Assembly (NCBI RefSeq): GCF_004569505.1 | Contig: NZ_SPPK01000003.1 | Span: 248,001 to 312,000, forward strand | Direction: 5' to 3' | Origin: Dysgonomonas mossii | GTDB lineage: Bacteria; Bacteroidota; Bacteroidia; Bacteroidales; Dysgonomonadaceae | Length of the DNA: 64,000 nt | Shown: positions 57,447 through 64,000 of the stretch, piece by piece | How the letters are laid out: each line of letters begins with the position of its first letter | How positions within the stretch are numbered: position 1 is the first letter of the stretch | Position numbers and translations under genes: made by a program | Notes under the pieces: model-generated | The model's input: only the letters and a program-made list of their open reading frames with translations | Database searches by the model: none | What the model was told of the DNA's origin: nothing

Positions 57447-59843
57447 ATGAATTTTCTAAAACGTCTTTCTAAACACTTTCTATTGTTTATTCTTCTTCTA
57501 TTTTTCTCTTCGTTTATACATGCTAACCTGATCAGAACAGATGCCAATATATTTGGCCATGTAGTGAATGCAAAAACAGGTGAGCATATCCCATTTATAA
57601 ATGTTGTACTCAAAAATACAACAATAGGTGTATCTACCGATGCTACCGGACATTATGCATTAACGAACTTGCCCGAAGGAAAGTTTATAGTTGTAACACA
57701 CGGAATCGGCTACAAACCGCAGGAAAAAGAAGTTGAACTCAGAAGAGGCAAGTCTATAGAAATTAACTTTGAGGTAGAAGAAGATGCTCTTAATCTTAAT
57801 GAAGTGGTGATAACCGCAGGACGTACATCGCAGAAACGTACCGAAGCACCTGTAATTGTGAACACGATAAGTACAAAAATGCTTGAGACCACGCAATCGG
57901 TTGTATTAGGTGAAGGACTTAACTTTTGTACAGGTCTTCGTTATGAAAATGATTGTCAGAACTGTGGCTTTTCGCAGGTGAGAATGAATGGAATGGAAGG
58001 GCCTTATTCGCAGATATTGATAAACAGCCGCCCTATATTTAGTGGTTTAGCGGGAGTATATGGGCTTGAACTTATTCCGTCTAATATGCTTGAACGTATC
58101 GAGGTAGTAAGAGGTGGCGGATCTGTTTTGTATGGCTCGAATGCAATTGCAGGAACAATAAATCTTATACTTAAAGACCCGAAAACAAATAGCTTCGAAG
58201 CGGGGTTAAATACATCTCTAATAGGAATGGGGGTAAGCGGGTCGAATGGTTCTGTAGCAGATTATAACGCTACCTTCAATGCTACATTGGTAACGGAAGA
58301 TCATAAAACCGGCATATCTGTTTTCGGAAATATGCGAGATCGTAATATGTTTGATGCAAATGGCGATAGCTTTTCTGAAATAGCACCGATGAAGAATACG
58401 GTTATAGGAACTCGTATTTTTTATCGTCCTGCATACAGAAGTAAATTGAGCCTCGACTTTTTTAATATCCGAGAAGAGCGCAAAGGAGGGAATAAACAAG
58501 ACTATCCCGACCACGAAAGAGATATCTCTGAGTCGGTAAAGCATGATATGATAACCGGAGCATTGACATACGAACAATATTTCAGAGAGAGTGATTTGCT
58601 TACAGTGTTTGGTTCGGGGCAATATCTTGATCGCGATTCTTACTATGGAGCCAAACAGTCGTTGAGCGATTATGGAAATACAAAGGATAAAACCTATAAT
58701 ATGGGTGCTCAATATAAGCTGTCAGTCAACGATATCTCTACATTAATAGGTGGAGTGGAGCATACCGGCTCGCACCTTACCGACATGAAACTGGGATACC
58801 CCGAATATAAACTGAATGACGCAGGTACAGATATCATTGTTACTCATGTTCCGAATCGCATAGTGTCTGATCAAGCTTTGAATATTACAGGAGTTTTTGC
58901 ACAATATGAGATAAAAGTAGGAAAAGCAAAATTCCTGGCCGGAGCACGTGTAGAGCATTATTCTATCGATGATAAGCAGGCCGATAGTGATAAATCAGGA
59001 ACGGTAGTTGTGCCCCGGGCAAGTATAATGTATGATATTTCATCATATTTACAAACCCGTATTGGTTTCTCAAGGGGGTATCGTGCTCCGCAAATTTTTG
59101 ATGAGGATCTTCATATAGAAACATCCGGTTCTCGTCAGGTGATCAACAAAAACGACCCTCATTTAAAACAAGAAAATAGCTCTAGCTTTACATTGTCGTT
59201 CGATTTTAATAAAAAAATAGGAGGAATCAATACAAATATTCTGGTAGAAGGGTTTTATAATAAACTGCATAATCCATTCAGAAACGAAATTGGTGAGCCT
59301 GATGAAAATGGAACAGTGATTTATACTCGTATCAATTCTAAAGATGGAGCTGCTGTTCAGGGTGTAAACCTAGAGGTGAAGCTTATGCCGTCAGATAAAT
59401 TAAGTCTCAATGCGGGATTTACTGTTCAGTCGAGCCGATACAAAGTGAGTGATGAAACTTTCGGTGAAAAGAAGTTTTTCCGAACACCTGACGCTTATGG
59501 ATTTTTAGCGTTGGATTGGGAGTTTGCTCGTAATTTCGGAGTATCTGCAACGGGTAATTATACAGGCAAAATGTTAGTTCCGTATTTTGGCCCTGAAATC
59601 GCTAACCCCGAAGCCGGAGAATTGCGCAAGTCAAAAACCTTTTTTGATACAGGAGTTAAATTTCATTATGATATGAGGCTTGCGGGTAATATTACTATAG
59701 AGTGGTTTGCAGGAGTGAAAAATATTTTCAATTCATATCAGAATGACTTTGACAAAGGCATCGATCGTGACCCTTCATACATTTATGGGCCTAGCTTGCC
59801 ACGAACAGCTTTCTTAGGTTTCAAGATAGGGAATTTGCTGTAA
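57447..59843 (+). CDS. TonB-dependent receptor
   Basis: A 798-residue receptor using the ATG at 57447, where a signal peptide (MNFLKRLSKHFLLFILLL) begins; an upstream in-frame ATG (57381) precedes the -7 box and is rejected. A CarboxypepD_reg-like domain (FGHVVNAKTGEHIPFINVVL), a plug with NDCQNCGFSQVRMNGMEG containing a CxxC pair, IPSNMLERIEVVRGGGSVLYGSNAIAGTIN, and a barrel ending in FLGFKIGNLL follow. It resembles the BtuB/CirA-like group rather than SusC, and no SusD is nearby. The ligand (metal chelate, corrinoid or other) cannot be told. Confidence 0.92.
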   Translation: MNFLKRLSKHFLLFILLLFFSSFIHANLIRTDANIFGHVVNAKTGEHIPFINVVLKNTTIGVSTDATGHYALTNLPEGKFIVVTHGIGYKPQEKEVELRRGKSIEINFEVEEDALNLNEVVITAGRTSQKRTEAPVIVNTISTKMLETTQSVVLGEGLNFCTGLRYENDCQNCGFSQVRMNGMEGPYSQILINSRPIFSGLAGVYGLELIPSNMLERIEVVRGGGSVLYGSNAIAGTINLILKDPKTNSFEAGLNTSLIGMGVSGSNGSVADYNATFNATLVTEDHKTGISVFGNMRDRNMFDANGDSFSEIAPMKNTVIGTRIFYRPAYRSKLSLDFFNIREERKGGNKQDYPDHERDISESVKHDMITGALTYEQYFRESDLLTVFGSGQYLDRDSYYGAKQSLSDYGNTKDKTYNMGAQYKLSVNDISTLIGGVEHTGSHLTDMKLGYPEYKLNDAGTDIIVTHVPNRIVSDQALNITGVFAQYEIKVGKAKFLAGARVEHYSIDDKQADSDKSGTVVVPRASIMYDISSYLQTRIGFSRGYRAPQIFDEDLHIETSGSRQVINKNDPHLKQENSSSFTLSFDFNKKIGGINTNILVEGFYNKLHNPFRNEIGEPDENGTVIYTRINSKDGAAVQGVNLEVKLMPSDKLSLNAGFTVQSSRYKVSDETFGEKKFFRTPDAYGFLALDWEFARNFGVSATGNYTGKMLVPYFGPEIANPEAGELRKSKTFFDTGVKFHYDMRLAGNITIEWFAGVKNIFNSYQNDFDKGIDRDPSYIYGPSLPRTAFLGFKIGNLL

Positions 59844-59873
59844 CGAAATTCCTTCTCTTTATTCTATATAATT

Positions 59874-59919
59874 AGAGGTAATTAATTATTCTTTTCGAAT
59901 AAGATATTACCTCTTTTTC
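59874..59919 (+). terminator. terminator after TonB-dependent receptor
   Basis: Outer stem AGAGGTAAT (59874-59882) / ATTACCTCT (59906-59914), inner stem TTATTC (59886-59891) / GAATAA (59897-59902), then a run of Ts. The remaining gap to 60087 is AT-rich; TATTTTTG at 60058-60065 may be the -7 element of the next gene. Confidence 0.82.
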
Positions 59920-60087
59920 AATTTTATAACTTAGGGTGTTTAAGCTTTTTAAATTTTTCATAACATAAGCTTTCTTCAAATCATTAATATAATTTGTTTT
60001 ACCTTCTATATTTTACAAATAACGATACATCTTATACCAACTAAAAGCTATTATCCTTATTTTTGTATAAAACATACGAATAAAGAT

Positions 60088-61500
60088 ATGAAAAGAACTA
60101 CATTTTTTGTTTGCTTCTTGCTAGCAGCTTCACTTTCTGTATTCTCTCAGGAATATAACTATAAATTCCGCCTTACACTCAAGGATAAAAAAAGCGATTA
60201 TTCTATTGATAAGCCGGAAGATTTTCTGTCCGCTAAGTCGCTTGAAAGAAGGCAGAAATATAATATAAAGATCGATGAAACCGATCTTCCGATATCTCAA
60301 GAGTATATAAAAGCGATTGAAAGTATTGGAGGAAAAGTTGTAGCACAGAGCAAGTGGCAGCGAACTGTTGCTGTTCATTGTTCGGATAGTACAATGGTTG
60401 ATAAGTATAAGGCGTTGCCTTTTGTCTCCGATGCATTGTTTGTATGGAGAGGTAAGCCGGTAGAGGAAACAAAGAAGGATAGCATAATCGCCTATCCGGC
60501 TGTGGAAACTGTTGTGTTTGGCGATTATTACGCAAGAGGAAAAAACAATATCAAAATTAATAATGGGCAATACCTTCATGATGCGGGGTATAAAGGTAAA
60601 GGGATGACAATTGCTGTAATCGATGCCGGCTTTAATCATTTACCTCAAATCGCAATGTTAGACAATTTGGATATCAAAGGATACAAAGGCTTTGTTTACC
60701 AAAATGAAGATATGTTTAATAAAGCCAACCAGCATGGATTAAATGTATTGTCTTGTATTGGGACGAATAAGCCTATGCAATTTGTAGGAACAGCTCCTGA
60801 AGCTAGTTTTTGGTTGTTGGGTTCTGAAGATGCTCGCAGTGAGTATCCTATAGAAGAGGATTACTGGGCTGCGGCTATCGAGTTTGCCGATAGTGTTGGC
60901 GTTAATGTAGTGAATACATCTCTCGGTTATAATAGTTTCGACTATCCGGCGAAAAGCTATACACATGAAGACCTCACAGGAAGAACGGCTCTTATATCCC
61001 GTGCGGCTGATGCTGCAGCAAAGAAAGGAATATTGGTCGTTATCAGTGCGGGTAATTCTGGAGATTCGGAATGGGAGAAAATAACTCCACCTTCTGATGC
61101 CTTCAATATATTGACGGTAGGTGCTGTTCAGAAAGATTCTGTTATAGCTCCGTTTAGCTCAAGAGGCTTGACCGAAGATCTTAGGATAAAACCCGATGTA
61201 ATGGCTCTTGGGCAAGGAGCAACAGTAGTGGGAGATAATGGGTTGGTTACATATAAAAGTGGAACTTCTTTCTCTTCACCTATCATGTGCGGTATGGTCG
61301 CTTGCTTGTGGCAGGCTTTTCCTGCATTGACCAACAAGGAGATAATAGAAGTCGTAAGGCAATCTTCTGATATTTATGATCATCCGAACAAGGACTATGG
61401 TTATGGTATTCCCGATATGAAAAAGGCGATGGAAATAGCACAACAGTTGGTTGATAAAAAAACAGCAGTGCAACAGCCAATAAAGAAAGGAAAAAAATGA
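60088..61500 (+). CDS. secreted S8-family subtilisin-like protease
   Basis: 470 residues with a signal peptide (1-20) and an N-terminal pro-like region to about 165. The catalytic triad is Asp179 (AVIDAGF), His216 (NQHGLNV) and Ser394 (SGTSFSSP), with the oxyanion Asn323 in ISAGNSG. The Lys-rich C-terminus (QPIKKGKK) lacks a recognisable type IX sorting domain. Its stop overlaps the xseA start (ATGA). Periplasmic or surface location is inferred from the signal peptide. Confidence 0.92.
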   Translation: MKRTTFFVCFLLAASLSVFSQEYNYKFRLTLKDKKSDYSIDKPEDFLSAKSLERRQKYNIKIDETDLPISQEYIKAIESIGGKVVAQSKWQRTVAVHCSDSTMVDKYKALPFVSDALFVWRGKPVEETKKDSIIAYPAVETVVFGDYYARGKNNIKINNGQYLHDAGYKGKGMTIAVIDAGFNHLPQIAMLDNLDIKGYKGFVYQNEDMFNKANQHGLNVLSCIGTNKPMQFVGTAPEASFWLLGSEDARSEYPIEEDYWAAAIEFADSVGVNVVNTSLGYNSFDYPAKSYTHEDLTGRTALISRAADAAAKKGILVVISAGNSGDSEWEKITPPSDAFNILTVGAVQKDSVIAPFSSRGLTEDLRIKPDVMALGQGATVVGDNGLVTYKSGTSFSSPIMCGMVACLWQAFPALTNKEIIEVVRQSSDIYDHPNKDYGYGIPDMKKAMEIAQQLVDKKTAVQQPIKKGKK

Positions 61501-62864
61501 ACCGTCCGGCAATCTCTCTTTATGAATTGAATAATCTCATCAAGGGTGTCTTAAAAGATACACTTCCCGAAGTCTTTTGGATTCGGGCTGAGACAAGTGA
61601 TGTCCGTGTTAATCAGAATGGACATTGCTACCTCGAGTTCATAGAGAAGGATATAAACGGGCGAGCCCTGATCGCTAAAGCCCGAGGAATGATATGGGCA
61701 AATACATTTTATATACTCAAGGCGTATTTCGAGAACACGACAAAACAGACCTTTTCATCGGGACTGAAAGTTCTGGTTCAGGTAAGTGTTGAGTTTCATG
61801 AATTATACGGATTCACGCTCACGGTTCACGATATAGATCCCACTTATACATTGGGAGATCAGGCACTCAATAGAGCCGCAATAATAAAACAATTGGAAGA
61901 AGACGGAGTTCTTTCCTTAAATAAAGAACTTGAGTTACCTATTCCCACAAATAAGATTGCAATTATATCTTCTCCCACAGCAGCAGGATATGAAGATTTT
62001 CTCGATCAATTGGCAAATAATCCTTATGGGTTTGTTTTTTATACCAAGTTATTTCCGGCTCTTATGCAAGGTGAGCGTACCGAAAGCTCTATAATCTCAG
62101 CATTGGAGCGTATTTATGAATATCAGGACTGTTTCGATGCCGTGGTTATTATTCGGGGAGGAGGAGCTACTTCGGATTTGAGCAGCTTCGATTCTTACCT
62201 TTTGGCGGCAAGCTGTGCACAGTTCCCTTTGCCTGTAATAACAGGAATAGGACATGAACGAGACGATACGGTTCTTGATATTGTAGCCCATACACGTATG
62301 AAAACCCCGACTGCTGTTGCAGAATTTTTGATTTCGAATATTGCGGAAACAGCGATGGAATTGGACGAAATGGATCATGATATTGTTTCTGTTGTTACGC
62401 AAAGACTACAGGATGAAGCTGTACGTTTAAGTGTTTTTGAAACAAAGAATACATTCTTACTTAAAGCATGGCTCAAAGAGCAGGATGCAATCTTAGCTTC
62501 TGCAAAGAATGTTTTGGTAAGAGGTTTGCAAAGTTCACATAAAGAAAATCAGAATAAGTTGTCTTCATTTCAGGATGTCCTTGTCAGGGAATCGCAGCAA
62601 TTAAATAAAGAGAGTATAAACAATCTTACAGTGTTAGAGAATATTTTAAAACGAGTTGCTTTGCAAAAATTTAAGGATGAAAATACGCAATTGGAAATGT
62701 TTGAGAAACATCTTCTTCTTGCCTCTCCCGAAAATATTCTGAAAAAAGGATATACTTTGACTATGAAAGATGGGAAAGTGATAAAACAAAGCACCGTAGT
62801 GAAAAAAGGAGATAAACTGACTACTGTATTTGCTGATGGAAAGCTTGATTCTATAGTGAACTAA
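61497..62864 (+). CDS. xseA: exodeoxyribonuclease VII large subunit
   Basis: 455 residues. An N-terminal OB-fold (about 1-105, starting SLYELNNLIKGVL) is followed by the catalytic domain with AIISSPTAAGYEDF, VVIIRGGGATSDLSSFD and GIGHERDDTVLDIVAH, then a long helical coiled region and a C-terminal ILKKGYTL motif. It degrades single-stranded DNA together with XseB. The xseB gene, which often follows, is not seen downstream; the next gene is a thioredoxin-like lipoprotein. The start overlaps the protease stop by four bases. Confidence 0.95.
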   Translation: MNRPAISLYELNNLIKGVLKDTLPEVFWIRAETSDVRVNQNGHCYLEFIEKDINGRALIAKARGMIWANTFYILKAYFENTTKQTFSSGLKVLVQVSVEFHELYGFTLTVHDIDPTYTLGDQALNRAAIIKQLEEDGVLSLNKELELPIPTNKIAIISSPTAAGYEDFLDQLANNPYGFVFYTKLFPALMQGERTESSIISALERIYEYQDCFDAVVIIRGGGATSDLSSFDSYLLAASCAQFPLPVITGIGHERDDTVLDIVAHTRMKTPTAVAEFLISNIAETAMELDEMDHDIVSVVTQRLQDEAVRLSVFETKNTFLLKAWLKEQDAILASAKNVLVRGLQSSHKENQNKLSSFQDVLVRESQQLNKESINNLTVLENILKRVALQKFKDENTQLEMFEKHLLLASPENILKKGYTLTMKDGKVIKQSTVVKKGDKLTTVFADGKLDSIVN

Positions 62865-62886
62865 ATTTTAGAAATATCATATAGAT

Positions 62887-64000
62887 ATGAAAAAAAGTAT
62901 TTTGTTAACCTGTATTATTTTTTTTCTTATTAGTTGCAAAAATAACAGTCCGGATAGTTTTGTGCTAAAAGGGTCGATTGAAGGGGTTGATTATGGATTG
63001 GCCTATTTGAAGTATACGATCGAAGGAGAAAATCAATGGGTCGAAATTAAAGATTCTGCAAAAATAGAATCCGGAAAATTTACCTTCGAAGGAAAAACGA
63101 AGACACCTTCGTTTGCTACTTTAGTAGTGAATGATTTGACTTTTCGTTTCTTTGTTGAACCAGCAAAAATTCAAATCAAGATTTTGAATGATAGCTTAAA
63201 TAGCTTTGATGTAGAAGGGTCGAAGACTCAAAAAGAATATGAACTTTTATTTAATGAAGATCTTAAAGCGTTGTCTAAAGAATTCATACATGTTCAGATA
63301 AAACCTGATACCTCTGTAGAAAAGAAAAGGGTTGTTGATGCCATAGTAAAGTCTCAAAAAGAATTTATTATGAAATATACTGATTCATATATAGCTCCAC
63401 AACTTATACGAGATTTGCTATTTTCTAAAATGATAAATGTTAAGGACGCTAGACATTTATATATATACTTAGGCGATAACTTAAAAAACACTTTACGAGG
63501 AAAGGAAGTTGATTATTACATACAAGGTAAAGAAAATACACAAATAGGAAGTGTTGCACCTGATTTTAGCGCTCCTGATATGATGAATGGTGAAATAGTA
63601 AAATTATCTGATTATAGAGGGAAATATGTACTACTTGATTTTTGGGCTAGTTGGTGTACATACTGTATTGAAGGAATGACTCATCTGAAGAAAATACAAG
63701 AGAAATATAAGGATAGAAATTTTGCAATAATTGGAATCTCAAAAGATGATAATAAAACAGATTGGATTAATTCAATAGAAAAATATGAATTGAATCGTTG
63801 GCCTCAGGTCTCTTATGTTCAAAGTTTTGAAGCCCATTCTCTCGGAATGATAAATAGAGATGATATAAATCAAAAATATCAGGTCAATGGAATTCCACAA
63901 TATTATCTTCTTGATGAAAACGGCAAAATCATAGGGTCTTGGTTTGGATACAGTGAAAACAACAAGCAAAATATGGATAAAATGCTTGATGATGTTTTTA
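62887..64000 (+). CDS. thioredoxin-like lipoprotein with DUF4369 (3' end outside window)
   Basis: The frame is open from ATG 62887 to the window end, giving 371 visible codons. A lipoprotein signal ends in LISC (about residue 17). Residues about 25-115 look like DUF4369 (VLKGSIEGVDYGLAYLKY, FEGKTKTPSFATLV), then a helical spacer, then an AhpC/TSA-Redoxin thioredoxin fold beginning IGSVAPDFSAPD with the redox motif Cys257-Thr-Tyr-Cys260 (SWCTYC) and the cis-Pro loop NGIPQYYLL. This is the TlpA/ResA-like architecture common in Bacteroidetes periplasm, with a reducing or folding role. The window ends shortly before the C-terminus is expected. Confidence 0.88.
   Translation, partial: MKKSILLTCIIFFLISCKNNSPDSFVLKGSIEGVDYGLAYLKYTIEGENQWVEIKDSAKIESGKFTFEGKTKTPSFATLVVNDLTFRFFVEPAKIQIKILNDSLNSFDVEGSKTQKEYELLFNEDLKALSKEFIHVQIKPDTSVEKKRVVDAIVKSQKEFIMKYTDSYIAPQLIRDLLFSKMINVKDARHLYIYLGDNLKNTLRGKEVDYYIQGKENTQIGSVAPDFSAPDMMNGEIVKLSDYRGKYVLLDFWASWCTYCIEGMTHLKKIQEKYKDRNFAIIGISKDDNKTDWINSIEKYELNRWPQVSYVQSFEAHSLGMINRDDINQKYQVNGIPQYYLLDENGKIIGSWFGYSENNKQNMDKMLDDVF

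Noticed and set aside
58218..60639. Long minus-strand ORFs of 164 and 169 residues inside the TonB receptor and subtilase genes
   Set aside because: Both are antisense to genes with clear motifs and have no signal or domain of their own.
1..64000. CRISPR arrays, insertion sequences, tRNA and rRNA genes
   Set aside because: Intergenic regions were read for regular spaced repeats, terminal inverted repeats with transposase genes, and cloverleaf sequences; none was found.

Overview
This window is a mostly housekeeping stretch of chromosome from a member of the Bacteroidetes, most likely the order Bacteroidales. A Dysgonomonas-like genus is a guess from gene content and AT-rich sequence, not something the sequence proves. 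Several intergenic regions carry the Bacteroidetes-type promoter (TTTG, about 19-20 bases, TAnnTTTG), most genes lack a strong Shine-Dalgarno sequence, and the families are typical of the phylum: DUF5063, a DUF4980-type GH32 enzyme, a class A2 beta-lactamase, outer-membrane beta-barrel/TonB proteins, zinc-free L36 and S14, and an ftsK-lolA-trxB cluster.

Layout. 1-8936: 3' part of a lytic transglycosylase, then folP, a YycJ-type metallo-hydrolase and a PhnA-like protein on the minus strand; DUF5063 with a DEDDy exonuclease and the CbpA/CbpM chaperone pair followed by a beta-lactamase on the plus strand; a GH32 fructan hydrolase and the diadenylate cyclase cdaA on the minus strand. 9026-16154: two acyltransferase-fold genes, a LuxR-type regulator paired with a hemerythrin-like protein, a polysaccharide flippase, a small lipoprotein and a FadL-type porin. 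16248-34724: the str, S10, spc and alpha operons in almost unbroken order on the plus strand (rpsL-rpsG-fusA, then rpsJ to rplQ, including secY, map, infA, rpmJ and rpoA), ending in a strong terminator. 34956-48374: pbpC with two small genes in an overlapping minus-strand operon, a YbhN-like membrane protein, DUF2147, glycerate kinase, esterase, a second LuxR-type regulator, a low-molecular-weight tyrosine phosphatase, a 2-hydroxyacid dehydrogenase, an unrecognised secreted protein with a zinc-protease signature, a HAD phosphatase, TatA, a small beta-barrel and a DUF5131 protein. 48490-64000: ffh converging on trxB-lolA-ftsK, two large outer-membrane receptors, a secreted subtilase, xseA, and the 5' part of a thioredoxin-like lipoprotein cut by the window end.

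How it fits together. The central block makes the translation machinery, the transcription alpha subunit and the Sec channel. Around it are cell-envelope genes (murein synthesis and turnover, c-di-AMP, lipoprotein carrier, SRP, Tat, outer-membrane barrels) and single metabolic or stress genes. I found no insertion sequence, prophage, CRISPR array, tRNA or rRNA. I did not find a convincing undescribed multi-gene system. The best leads are the degenerate-receiver regulator next to a hemerythrin-like protein, the orphan secreted HExxH protein, the isolated DUF5131 gene, the REP-like palindrome at 42698-42768, and several unusually long or structured gaps inside the ribosomal operons.
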